Assembly (NCBI GenBank): GCA_963810305.1
Contig: CAWEMY010000017.1
Location: 186,001 to 250,000, forward strand
Direction of reading: 5' to 3'
DNA: 64,000 bases
Source of the DNA: JACDCA01 sp963810305
GTDB taxonomy: Bacteria; Acidobacteriota; Vicinamibacteria; Vicinamibacterales; 2-12-FULL-66-21
Part shown: in pieces, positions 23,325 through 32,726 of the stretch
How the letters are laid out: each line of letters opens with the position of its first letter
How positions within the stretch are numbered: position 1 is the stretch's first letter
The notes under the pieces: model-generated
Databases searched by the model: none
What the model was told of the DNA's origin: nothing
Seen by the model: only the letters and a program-made list of their open reading frames with translations
Made by a program: the position numbers and the translations under genes

Positions 23325-23325
23325 T
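23320..23325 (+). promoter_or_regulatory. TATAAT -10 box of the tRNA gene
   Basis: A perfect TATAAT 11 bases upstream of the tRNA 5' end, overlapping the TAA stop of the preceding gene. I see no convincing -35 hexamer at the usual distance, which falls in coding sequence. Confidence 0.6.
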
Positions 23326-23336
23326 CAAAGATTCCC

Positions 23337-23413
23337 GGCGGTGTAGCTCAGCTGGTTAGAGCATGCGGCTCATATCCGCAGGGTCCGGGGTTCAAGTCCC
23401 TGCACCGCCACCA
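23337..23413 (+). tRNA. tRNA with CAT anticodon (elongator Met, or Ile2)
   Basis: A full cloverleaf of 77 bases with encoded CCA. The acceptor stem GGCGGTG pairs with CACCGCC, the D-arm is GCTCAGCTGGTTAGAGC, the anticodon arm is TGCGG-CTCATAT-CCGCA, and the T-arm contains GGTTCAAGTCC. The anticodon is CAT. The acceptor lacks the initiator hallmark (unpaired first base), so it is elongator tRNA-Met or the TilS-modified tRNA-Ile2. The next gene downstream is tilS, which makes the second reading worth testing, although TGCGGCTCATATCCGCA is also typical of elongator Met tRNAs. Confidence 0.95.
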
Positions 23414-23431
23414 TTTCATCATTCCAAACGG

Positions 23432-24490
23432 ATGCAGCTGCTCGATTCGGTTCTCCGGACGATCCGGCGGTATCGGCTGCTGCACGATGGACGCCGCGTC
23501 CTGTGCGCGCTTTCTGGTGGCGCGGACTCGGTGGCGCTGCTGCACATCCTGCTCGAACTGCAGCAGCTTGGTGAGATCGAGCTGGCCGGCGCGGCGCATT
23601 TCAATCACGGCCTTCGCGGAGCGGATGCGGAGGCCGACGAAGAGTTCTGCCGCTCGCTGGCCGCATCGCTGGACGTCAAGTTCGACGCCGGTCGCGGCGA
23701 TGTCGCGGAACGTGCGCGCATCGAAAAGCGTTCTATTGAAGATGCCGCCCGCGGCGCCCGGTACGAGTTTCTTCGGGAAGCCGCGCAGCGACTGAACGCG
23801 AACGCGATTGCAGTCGGCCACTCGCTGGACGATCAGGCGGAGACGTTCTTGCTGCGTGTGATCCGAGGCGCCGGCACGCGGGGGCTGGGCGGTATCCGGC
23901 CACGGGCAGGCAACGTCATCCGGCCGCTGATCGAAGTTCGACGGAGTGATCTGCGGGCCTACGCCGCGGAGAGGCGACTTGCTCATCGGGAGGACGCCAC
24001 CAATTCCGATGTGGCGATCGCGCGCAATCGGATTCGCCACGAGCTCATCCCGTATCTGGAGCGGGATTTTTCGCCCGGTATCGTCGAGGTGCTGGCGCGC
24101 GAGGCCGCGACAGCACAGGAAGATGAAGACCGATTGAATGCCGAAGCAATCGATTTGTCCGCTTCCATCGTCTTATCAAGTACGCCGTTCACGCTTGACG
24201 CCAGCGCGTTCAGGAGGCTGCATCCTGCGCTCGCTGCGCGTGTCGCGCGGCTGGCGCTCGGGCGCCTGGCACATGGTCGATTTATCGGGTTCGACCACAT
24301 CCGGCGGTTCGGGGAGTTCGTGCGGGAGGCTGCCGACGGGGCGGCGTTGAGCCTTCCCGGCCAGCAGGTCGTCCGGGCAGGGAACGAGATCATTCTGAGG
24401 CCGGAGCCGCCTCGAACCGCGAGGGTCGCCAGGGTGTCTAATCAGATGGGCACAAGTCACCAAAGCGGCGGGCTCCCGTCTACCGGGTGA
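23432..24490 (+). CDS. tilS: tRNA(Ile)-lysidine synthase
   Basis: TilS ligates lysine to C34 of the CAU anticodon of tRNA-Ile2, switching it from AUG to AUA reading. The PP-loop motif SGGADSVALLHIL is at about residue 30. NHGLRGADAEADEEFC, DDQAETFLLRVIRGAGTRGL and RNRIRHELIPYLERDF are typical. At 352 residues it has the N-terminal catalytic domain and a shortened C-terminal region. The ATG at 23432 lies 18 bases after the tRNA CCA end, so it may be read from the tRNA transcript after processing. ftsH follows, an arrangement common in bacteria. Confidence 0.94.
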   Translation: MQLLDSVLRTIRRYRLLHDGRRVLCALSGGADSVALLHILLELQQLGEIELAGAAHFNHGLRGADAEADEEFCRSLAASLDVKFDAGRGDVAERARIEKRSIEDAARGARYEFLREAAQRLNANAIAVGHSLDDQAETFLLRVIRGAGTRGLGGIRPRAGNVIRPLIEVRRSDLRAYAAERRLAHREDATNSDVAIARNRIRHELIPYLERDFSPGIVEVLAREAATAQEDEDRLNAEAIDLSASIVLSSTPFTLDASAFRRLHPALAARVARLALGRLAHGRFIGFDHIRRFGEFVREAADGAALSLPGQQVVRAGNEIILRPEPPRTARVARVSNQMGTSHQSGGLPSTG

Positions 24491-24558
24491 CAGATAAATC
24501 CCTGCGGGGCTCAGCGGCAGAGCCCAAAGCAGCGAAATTGTTTCGAAGATTGGAAGGT

Positions 24559-24575
24559 TCCCGTCCGGAACGGGA
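24559..24575. other. small hairpin in ftsH leader
   Basis: TCCCGT and ACGGGA arms around a CCGGA loop within the 220-base gap between tilS and ftsH. The rest of that gap holds no gene I can support. A role in ftsH regulation is speculation. Confidence 0.35.
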
Positions 24576-24710
24576 TCTGCTTCCAGTGACGCTCACTGAC
24601 GATAACTGGATCGTCTGGGCGGTAAGGTGCGGCGAGGCTTCGGGCTTGCGCGTTCCGGGCCCCTCGTATGGCGTGATATCCTTGAAAGCAAGGCGGTTAG
24701 GAGGCGAAGG

Positions 24711-26645
<1,935 letters not shown>

Positions 26646-26697
26646 ATCACTGATCACTGATTACTGACTACTGACTACTGATTAACTGATCACTAAT
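26646..26697. repeat. heptamer array, unit CTGATTA/CTGACTA
   Basis: Six to seven units (CTGATCA, CTGATTA, CTGACTA, CTGACTA, CTGATTA, CTGATCA) beginning one base after the ftsH stop and ending just before the intrinsic terminator. Confidence 0.93.
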
Positions 26698-26703
26698 CTC
26701 GAA

Positions 26704-26739
26704 GGGCCGCGGAGTAACATGCTTCGCGGCCCTCTTTTT
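26704..26739 (+). terminator. intrinsic terminator after ftsH
   Basis: Perfect 8-bp stem GGGCCGCG / CGCGGCCC with a 13-base loop, followed by TCTTTTT. The folP ATG begins at the very next base, so folP needs either readthrough or its own start downstream of the stem. Confidence 0.88.
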
Positions 26740-27651
26740 ATGTATCCGCGGAAGCGCTACTCCGTCCCGCTGCCGGGAGGCCGCTCGCTCGAGCTTGGCG
26801 CACGAACTCTCGTGATGGGGATCCTCAACATCACGCCGGATTCGTTTGCGGACGGCGGCGTCCACTACGACGTCGACCGCGCCGTTGAGGCGGGGCTGCG
26901 GATGGTTGCCGAGGGGGCGGACATCCTCGACATCGGCGGCGAATCGACGCGCCCAGGGGCCGAGCAGGTGGGTGCCGAAGAAGAGATGCGCAGAGTGCTG
27001 CCGGTGATCGATCGGCTCGTCAGGGAGACCGACGCGCCGCTCTCGATCGATACCTACAAGGCTTCCGTGGCACGCGAAGCGACCGGACGGGGCGCGACGA
27101 TCATCAACGACATCAGCGGGCTTCTTTACGAGCCTGAACTCGGTGTGGTCGCTGCCGAGACGGGGAGTGCGCTGGTGTTGATGCACACGCGCGGGCGCTC
27201 CAGTGCCATGTACAAGGAGGCGGTCTACGAAGACGTTGTCGCGGATGTTCGATCCGAGCTCGCGTCCGCCATCGATCGGGCGATCGTTGCGAGGGTCCAG
27301 CGTGACGCAATCGTTCTCGATCCCGGATTCGGGTTCGCAAAGCGCCCCGAGCACAGCTTTGAGCTGCTGGCGAAACTGCCAATGCTTGCGGAACTCGATC
27401 GCCCGATCCTCAGCGGCCCGTCACGCAAGTCGTTCTTGAAAGCCGCGTTGGGCGAGCGACTGCCGGCCGAACGCGAAGCCGGAACCGCTGCTGCCGTCAC
27501 CGCCTCGATCCTCCTTGGCGCCCACATCGTCCGTGTGCACAACGTCAAGCAAATGGCTGATGTGGTGAAAGTGGCCGATCGGGTTCGCGACATCGGTTGT
27601 CGACTGAATAGCTACCCCGGTCCGCTGCTCTCTGTCTGCCCTGCAGCTTGA
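26740..27651 (+). CDS. folP: dihydropteroate synthase
   Basis: Condenses p-aminobenzoate with hydroxymethyldihydropterin pyrophosphate in folate synthesis. Signatures: VMGILNITPDSFADGG, DIGGESTRPGAEQV, APLSIDTYKASVAREA, IINDISGL, and LDPGFGFAKRPEHSFELLAK with the pterin-binding Asp and Lys region. The C-terminal block is PILSGPSRKSFLKAALGER. ATG 26740 abuts the ftsH terminator and gives 303 residues; an ATG 21 bases upstream lies within the terminator stem and is rejected. It is followed 18 bases later by the cdaA gene. Confidence 0.95.
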   Translation: MYPRKRYSVPLPGGRSLELGARTLVMGILNITPDSFADGGVHYDVDRAVEAGLRMVAEGADILDIGGESTRPGAEQVGAEEEMRRVLPVIDRLVRETDAPLSIDTYKASVAREATGRGATIINDISGLLYEPELGVVAAETGSALVLMHTRGRSSAMYKEAVYEDVVADVRSELASAIDRAIVARVQRDAIVLDPGFGFAKRPEHSFELLAKLPMLAELDRPILSGPSRKSFLKAALGERLPAEREAGTAAAVTASILLGAHIVRVHNVKQMADVVKVADRVRDIGCRLNSYPGPLLSVCPAA

Positions 27652-27669
27652 TAAGCTAGCGTCGAAAAA

Positions 27670-28488
27670 ATGACGGAATACCTGCGGAGCGTCCTTCGCC
27701 GGCCGCCCATCGGCTGGTGGGACGTTCTCGACATCCTCATCGTTTCGTTCGTTATTTACGAGTTCCTCAAGCTGATCAGAGGCACGCGGGCCGTGCAGAT
27801 GGCCACCGGCGTGCTGCTCATCGTCGGTCTCTTCTACATCTCCAGGCTCGCCCCGCTGCAGACAGTGAACTGGATGATCCGCAACATGCTGGCGTTTGTG
27901 GCGTTTGCCGCAATCGTCATCTTCCAGTCGGATATCCGGCGGGCGCTCGCGCATTTCGGCCAGGCGCCCTTCTTCCGCTATCTCAACCGGCAACAAGCGG
28001 CGCACGAAACGATAGAGGAAATCGTCGTGGCGTCGACGATGCTGGCGGCACAGAAGATCGGGGCAATCATCGCGGTGGAGAGGGAGATCGGGCTGCGCAA
28101 CTACATCGAGAGCGGCATTCCGCTGGATGCAACCCTTACTTACGACCTCGTCGTGACCATCTTCCAATCCGGATCGCCGCTGCACGACGGCGCCGTCATC
28201 ATCCAGGAGAGCCGCGTGGCCGCCGCCGCCTGTTTTCTTCCGCTGACGGTGAATCCACGGATCAGCCGCGAGCTGGGCACGAGGCATCGCGCCGCAATTG
28301 GTCTGACGGAAGAATGTGACGCCGTGGCGATCGTCGTCTCCGAGGAGACCGGAATCATTTCGCTGGCGCTCGATGGTCGTATCGAGCGGTCGATGACGCC
28401 GGAGCAGTTACGCGAGCGGTTGAAGGCGCTTGTGTTGTCGCGCCGCTCAGGCGCCCGGACGACCGGCGCCCGATCGTACGATGTTTAA
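27670..28488 (+). CDS. cdaA: diadenylate cyclase CdaA (DisA_N domain)
   Basis: Makes c-di-AMP from two ATP. Three N-terminal membrane helices (VLDILIVSFVIYEFLKLI, VQMATGVLLIVGLFYISRL, NMLAFVAFAAIVIFQSDI) precede the DAC domain. The catalytic motifs are LHDGAVIIQESRVAAAACF (DGA) and GTRHRAAIGLTEECDA (RHR). The 272 residues are normal for the family. The stop overlaps the start of the YbbR-domain gene by 8 bases. The order cdaA-cdaR-glmM is the conserved cell-wall/c-di-AMP cluster in which CdaR and GlmM modulate CdaA. Confidence 0.96.
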   Translation: MTEYLRSVLRRPPIGWWDVLDILIVSFVIYEFLKLIRGTRAVQMATGVLLIVGLFYISRLAPLQTVNWMIRNMLAFVAFAAIVIFQSDIRRALAHFGQAPFFRYLNRQQAAHETIEEIVVASTMLAAQKIGAIIAVEREIGLRNYIESGIPLDATLTYDLVVTIFQSGSPLHDGAVIIQESRVAAAACFLPLTVNPRISRELGTRHRAAIGLTEECDAVAIVVSEETGIISLALDGRIERSMTPEQLRERLKALVLSRRSGARTTGARSYDV

Positions 28489-29395
28489 GTTCAACCCGTT
28501 CAGCAACCTGAGCCTGAAGCTGATCGCAGTGTTGCTCGCGATCGTGCTGTGGCTGACGGTTGCCGGCGAGCAGGTCGTCGAACGGACGCTGCGGGTCCCG
28601 CTCGAGTTGCGCAACGTGCCGGCGCAGCTGGAAATCGTCGGTGATCCGCCAATGACCGTGGACGTCAGGGTCCGGGGATCGTCGGCGCTCTTGAGCCGCC
28701 TGGATCCTGGAGAGGTCATCGCACTGCTGGACCTCGATGGCGCGCGAGCCGGGTCTCGGTTGTTTCACCTGCGTCCGGACGAAGTGCGCGGACCGTACGG
28801 CGTCGAGATCGCGCAGATAACGCCAGCGACTGTTCCGCTCGAACTGGAGACGTCGGGCCGGCGGTCGGTGCCGGTCGTACCGGCGGTCGAAGGAGATCCT
28901 GCGCCAGGGTTCGTGATCGGACGCGCCACCGCCACACCGGCGACTGTGGAAGTCATCGGGCCGGAGAGGCGGCTGCGCGACCTTGCCAGTGCCACCACCG
29001 AGCCGGTTTCGGTCGCCGGACAGAAGTCGAATGTCACCGACGTAGTCACCGTCGGCGTAGCGGATTCGGCATTGCGTCTGGCCGAGACCCAGACTGCAAC
29101 TGTGACGGTGGAAGTGCTGCCCGCGCCGGTCGAACGCGACTTTGCCAACGTCCCTGTCCGCTGGCGGAATCTGGGTGGCGGGCTGTCGGCGCGCATACAG
29201 CCGACGGTGACGCGGGTCACGATCCGCGGACGGCTGCCCGCGCTGGACGCCGTTCGCGCCGAGACGATCGACGCGTTCGTCGACCTTGCCGGCCTCGGAC
29301 CCGGCCAGTACAATCTGCGCGTCCAGATCGAGGCGACCCAGAACTTCGGCGTCAGCGCCACCGATCCACCGGTCGTCCAGGTCACAGTCAAGTGA
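28481..29395 (+). CDS. cdaR: CdaR-like YbbR-domain protein
   Basis: A single N-terminal membrane helix (LSLKLIAVLLAIVLWLTVAG) anchors a series of YbbR domains outside the membrane. Each repeat begins like VPLELRNVPAQLEIVGDPP, VPVVPAVEGDPAPGFVIG or VPVRWRNLGGGLSARIQPT. CdaR regulates CdaA activity. ATG 28481 overlaps the cdaA end; 304 residues with about three YbbR repeats. No catalytic residues are expected. Confidence 0.92.
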   Translation: MFKFNPFSNLSLKLIAVLLAIVLWLTVAGEQVVERTLRVPLELRNVPAQLEIVGDPPMTVDVRVRGSSALLSRLDPGEVIALLDLDGARAGSRLFHLRPDEVRGPYGVEIAQITPATVPLELETSGRRSVPVVPAVEGDPAPGFVIGRATATPATVEVIGPERRLRDLASATTEPVSVAGQKSNVTDVVTVGVADSALRLAETQTATVTVEVLPAPVERDFANVPVRWRNLGGGLSARIQPTVTRVTIRGRLPALDAVRAETIDAFVDLAGLGPGQYNLRVQIEATQNFGVSATDPPVVQVTVK

Positions 29396-29440
29396 GTGGA
29401 GGCCGCTAGGCGGGGTGCAGGGGGCCCCGCCGATACATTA

Positions 29441-30781
29441 ATGTCCTTACTGTTTGGCACCGATGGCGTCCGCGGCCGCGCGGGTGAATATCCGCTCGAC
29501 CACGAAACGGTCGCGCGCATCGGCGCAGCGCTGGTGCGCGTCCTTGCCAGGGAAACGCCAGCGCCGCACCGGTTCGTTGTCGGCCGCGACACGCGTGAGT
29601 CGGGAGACTGGATTGCGCGCGAGCTCGCCCGTGGCGTCCGCTCGCAGGGAGCCGAGATGGTGACCGCGGGTGTGATCCCCACGCCCGCGATTGCCTACGT
29701 AACCCGGGCACTCGGGTTCGACGCGGGTCTGGTGATCTCGGCGTCCCACAATCCTTTCGAAGACAACGGCATCAAAGTGTTCTCGGGGATGGGTGAGAAA
29801 TTCTCCGAGGCCCTCGAACGCGAAGTCGAGGCAATCGTTGCCGATCGGTCGTGGACCGTCGCCGGCAGCGGCGACCAACCGGTCCCCGCGGCCGACGTCG
29901 CTGATGCGTATGTTGCGCATGCGCTCCGCGCGTTCCCTGACCCGCAGCGGCTCGGGCGCTTCAGGCTCGCCGTTGACACCGCCAATGGAGCGACGGCAAC
30001 CGTCGCCCCGCGGCTATTTCGCGATCTCGGATACGAGGTCGAACTCACCGGCGCGCAACCTGACGGCAGGAACATCAATCTTGGGTGCGGCTCCACGCAT
30101 CCGCAGGCCATGTCGGCTACCGTCCGGGACAAGGGGTGCCGGATGGGAGTGGCATTCGACGGTGATGGCGATCGCGCGATCTTTGCCGATGGCAACGGGA
30201 CAATCGTGGACGGCGACGCGGTGCTGCTGATGTGCGCCCGGCAGATGAAAGCGCAGGGACGGTTGCGCGGCGACGCGGTCGTGGCGACGGTAATGAGCAA
30301 CATCGGCCTCGAGCTGGCTCTGAAGGAGAGCGGTATTTCCCTCATTCGAACTGCCGTCGGCGATAAGTATGTGATGGAGGAGATGCTGAAGCGCGGGCTG
30401 TCGCTCGGCGGCGAGCAATCAGGTCACATCATCTTCTCCGATCACCTCTTCACCGGTGACGGGATCGCCACCGCGCTCAACGTGCTTCGGGTGATGGCCG
30501 ACACCGGCCGCGAACTGGAAGCCCTGGCGCGAGAGCTCGTGACTTACCCGCAGGTGCTGGTCAACGTAAGAGTCCGCGAGCGAAAGGACCTTTCCACCGT
30601 GCCGCTGGTCGCCGATGCTATGAAACGCGTCGAGGACCGATTGTCAGGCGTTGGACGGCTGCTGGTGCGGTATTCGGGCACCGAGCCGCTTCTGCGGATC
30701 ATGATCGAGGGCAAGGATCAGCAGGAGATCCAGGATTGGGCCGGAGAGATCGCGGGAGTAGTAAAGCGAGAGCTGGGTTGA
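29441..30781 (+). CDS. glmM: phosphoglucosamine mutase
   Basis: Interconverts glucosamine-6-phosphate and glucosamine-1-phosphate for peptidoglycan and LPS precursors. Landmarks: FGTDGVRGRAGEYPL, phosphoserine loop VISASHNPFEDNGIK, metal-binding VAFDGDGDRAIFADG, sugar-binding GGEQSGHIIFSDH and phosphate-binding RYSGTEPLLRIMIEG. The 446 residues are full length from ATG 29441. It is the third gene of the cdaA-cdaR-glmM cluster. A heptamer inverted repeat begins at its stop codon. Confidence 0.97.
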   Translation: MSLLFGTDGVRGRAGEYPLDHETVARIGAALVRVLARETPAPHRFVVGRDTRESGDWIARELARGVRSQGAEMVTAGVIPTPAIAYVTRALGFDAGLVISASHNPFEDNGIKVFSGMGEKFSEALEREVEAIVADRSWTVAGSGDQPVPAADVADAYVAHALRAFPDPQRLGRFRLAVDTANGATATVAPRLFRDLGYEVELTGAQPDGRNINLGCGSTHPQAMSATVRDKGCRMGVAFDGDGDRAIFADGNGTIVDGDAVLLMCARQMKAQGRLRGDAVVATVMSNIGLELALKESGISLIRTAVGDKYVMEEMLKRGLSLGGEQSGHIIFSDHLFTGDGIATALNVLRVMADTGRELEALARELVTYPQVLVNVRVRERKDLSTVPLVADAMKRVEDRLSGVGRLLVRYSGTEPLLRIMIEGKDQQEIQDWAGEIAGVVKRELG

Positions 30782-30782
30782 G

Positions 30783-30929
30783 TCGATTGTTGATCGTGGA
30801 TTGTCGATTGACGGATTGACGATTGATGATTGCTGACTGGTGATCAGCCGCCAATCAGCAATCACCAATCGGAATCGTCAATCCTCGATCCGTCAATCCG
30901 CAATCGCCAATCGCCGATCCGCAATCGAT
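30783..30929. repeat. inverted pair of heptamer arrays (GATTGNN then NNCAATC)
   Basis: The first half has units such as GATTGTC, GATTGAC, GATTGAC and GATTGAT. The second half has their complement in reverse order (CAATCAG, CAATCAC, CAATCGG, GTCAATC, GCAATCG, CCAATCG). The 147-base gap between glmM and pdxJ is filled by it, ending at the pdxJ ATG. It could fold into a long imperfect hairpin in the transcript. Confidence 0.9.
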
Positions 30930-30930
30930 T

Positions 30931-31777
30931 ATGCGACTAGCCGTAAACATCGATCACATCGCGACGATTCGACAGGCGCGGAAGGCGCAGCAGCCGGATC
31001 CGCTTGCCGCCGCGCTGATCGCCGAGCGAGCGGGCGCCGATGGCATCACCGTCCATCTGCGCACGGACCGCCGTCACATCCAGGACGCAGACCTCGACGC
31101 GCTTCGCCACGGGATCGGCACGAAGCTGAACGTCGAGATGGCCGTGACCGACGAAATGGCGGGTATCGCCTTGAAAGTCCGTCCCGACCAGGTGACGCTC
31201 GTACCGGAGCGGCCGCGCGAGCTGACCACAGAAGGTGGCCTGGATGTGGTGCAGAACGCGGACGCGGTGAAGCGGTTTACGGAACGCATGCAAGACGCCG
31301 GCATCGACGTGAGCATCTTCCTCGACGCCGATTCACGGCAGGTGGAGGCGGCAAAAGCATCAGGCGCCGGCGCGATCGAGATCAACACCGGCCGGTACGC
31401 AGAGGCCGCCGAGGCTCGTAGTCCAGCCCTTCAGGGCTGCCCATCGCCAGGTAGTCCAGCCCTTCAGGGCTGCCCATCGCCAGGTAGTCCAGCCCTTCCG
31501 GGCGGCCCATCGCCAGGTCGCCCAGCCCTTCAAGGCGGCCCGTCGGCAGCGGCAATTCAGATGGAGCTGGATCGAATTGCAGCCGCGGCCCGTGCGGGAG
31601 TGGCGGCAGGCCTGCAGGTGCTTGCCGGTCACGGCCTCGACTATGTCAACGTGACTGCTATCGTCGCGTATCCCGGAGATCGTCGAGCTCAACATCGGTC
31701 ACAGCATTGTCGCGCGCGCCGCCCTCGTCGGGATGGAAACCGCCGTCCGCGACATGGCCGCCCTGCTTCGCAGATAG
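30931..31777 (+). CDS. pdxJ: pyridoxine 5'-phosphate synthase with in-frame repeat insertion and late frameshift
   Basis: Condenses 1-deoxyxylulose-5-phosphate with aminoacetone-3-phosphate to give pyridoxine phosphate. Family blocks: LAVNIDHIATIRQAR, GADGITVHLRTDRRHIQDAD, LNVEMAVTDEMAGIALKVRP, QVTLVPERPRELTTEGGLDV and ISIFLD-like VSIFLDADSRQVEAAKASGA. After EINTGRYAEAAEA a 44-residue insert encoded by four 33-bp palindromic units follows. The native sequence then resumes (MELDRIAAAARAGVAAGLQV, LAGHGLDYVNV). Near 31666 one extra base shifts the frame; the shifted frame gives PEIVELNIGHSIVARAALVG and a TAG at 31775-31777, exactly the expected C-terminus. Confidence 0.93.
31424..31555. repeat. 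33-bp palindromic unit, four copies, in frame inside pdxJ
   Basis: Palindrome starts at 31424, 31457, 31490 and 31523, exactly 33 bases (11 codons) apart. The encoded peptide repeat is SPALQGCPSPG, twice perfect, then diverged. It is the same element and period as 11723-11826. The palindrome is perfect in the first two copies and degraded in the last two. Confidence 0.97.
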
Positions 31778-31794
31778 AATAGGTGTCCGTAGTC

Positions 31795-31810
31795 CAGCCC
31801 TTCAGGGCTG
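31795..31810. repeat. single CAGCCCTTCAGGGCTG palindrome between pdxJ and the TPR gene
   Basis: One copy of the 16-bp palindrome with the same GTAGTC left flank as the multi-copy blocks, 18 bases after the pdxJ stop. Confidence 0.92.
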
Positions 31811-31828
31811 AGACCGCCATAGACCCCA

Positions 31829-32452
31829 TTGAATAAAGAATCCCTTGTGATGGGCGTGGCCGGCATCATGCTCGGCCTTCTCGCCGGATGGATTATCGGC
31901 AGCCAGCAGGCGGTTCCGGCGCGTCTCGAGCCGGCGCCAGCGCAAGCCGCCTCGGCTCCGCCCGGGCAGCAGCAGGGTCCACCCGCGCTCGACGAGGCGG
32001 CTGCGGCAAAGCTCAAGTCCGCCGCGGACGCCAATCCGCGCGATGCCGCGACGCGCATCCAGCTCGGAAATCTCTATTTCGACAGCGGACGATTCGACGA
32101 TGCATCGAGATGGTACGCGGCGGCGCTCGAGATCGAGCCGCGCAACGTAGACGCCAGCACCGACCTGGGGATCGCGTATTACTACATGAACCAGCCGGAT
32201 CGCGCCCTCGCGCAATTCGAGCGTTCGCTCGCGGTCGATCCGAAACATTCGAAAACGCTGCTCAACGTCGGCATCGTCCGAGCCTGGGGCAAACAGGACC
32301 TCGAAGGGGCTGCCAAGGCCTGGCAGCGTGTGATCGACGTCGCTCCAGGCAGCGAAGAAGCCTCGCGCGCGAAGCAGGGCCTCGAGGGTATCCGGTCGGC
32401 TCACCCGGATTCGACGCAGCCCGCGGCGCCGAAATCCCCCGGCTCCAACTGA
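31829..32452 (+). CDS. membrane-anchored tetratricopeptide repeat protein
   Basis: About 207 residues. An N-terminal membrane anchor (SLVMGVAGIMLGLLAGWIIG) is followed by an Ala/Pro/Gln linker and about three TPR units: AATRIQLGNLYFDSGRFDDA, AALEIEPRNVDASTDLGIAY and SLAVDPKHSKTLLNVGIVRA. The arrangement resembles the TPR part of CcmH/CcmI-type proteins, but no cytochrome c maturation genes are nearby. The start is TTG 31829 or ATG 31850. The soluble part probably faces the periplasm and mediates protein contacts. Confidence 0.85.
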   Translation: MNKESLVMGVAGIMLGLLAGWIIGSQQAVPARLEPAPAQAASAPPGQQQGPPALDEAAAAKLKSAADANPRDAATRIQLGNLYFDSGRFDDASRWYAAALEIEPRNVDASTDLGIAYYYMNQPDRALAQFERSLAVDPKHSKTLLNVGIVRAWGKQDLEGAAKAWQRVIDVAPGSEEASRAKQGLEGIRSAHPDSTQPAAPKSPGSN

Positions 32453-32461
32453 GCGCCTCCG

Positions 32462-32710
32462 ATGACGCGGATAATCCTCTGGGCAATCCTCGTCTACATA
32501 TTGCTGCGGGTTGGGTGGCGCCTGTTCCAGGGTGTGCTCGAGGGCCTCGGCTACCGCCGGCAGGTAGGCGACGCAAGCACCGTTGGGCTCGTGCGGGATC
32601 CGGTATGCGGAACATTCGTTTTGCCCTCGCGGGCGCTCACCTCCGGGACGGGCACCAATACGAGGTACTTCTGTTCAGAAAAATGCAGACAGGACTATTC
32701 TCCGAAGTGA
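32462..32710 (+). CDS. small membrane-anchored Cys protein (YHS/PP0621-like)
   Basis: An 82-residue protein with one N-terminal membrane helix (IILWAILVYILLRVGWRLF). The C-terminal metal-binding-like motif is DPVCGTFV followed by RYFCSEKCRQDY. The DPVCG...YFCS.KC pattern is that of YHS-type domains, which are thought to bind metal. It starts 9 bases after the TPR gene and ends 16 bases before the aldolase ATG. The cargo or metal is not known. Confidence 0.78.
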   Translation: MTRIILWAILVYILLRVGWRLFQGVLEGLGYRRQVGDASTVGLVRDPVCGTFVLPSRALTSGTGTNTRYFCSEKCRQDYSPK

Positions 32711-32726
32711 GATAACTCCGTCAGAC

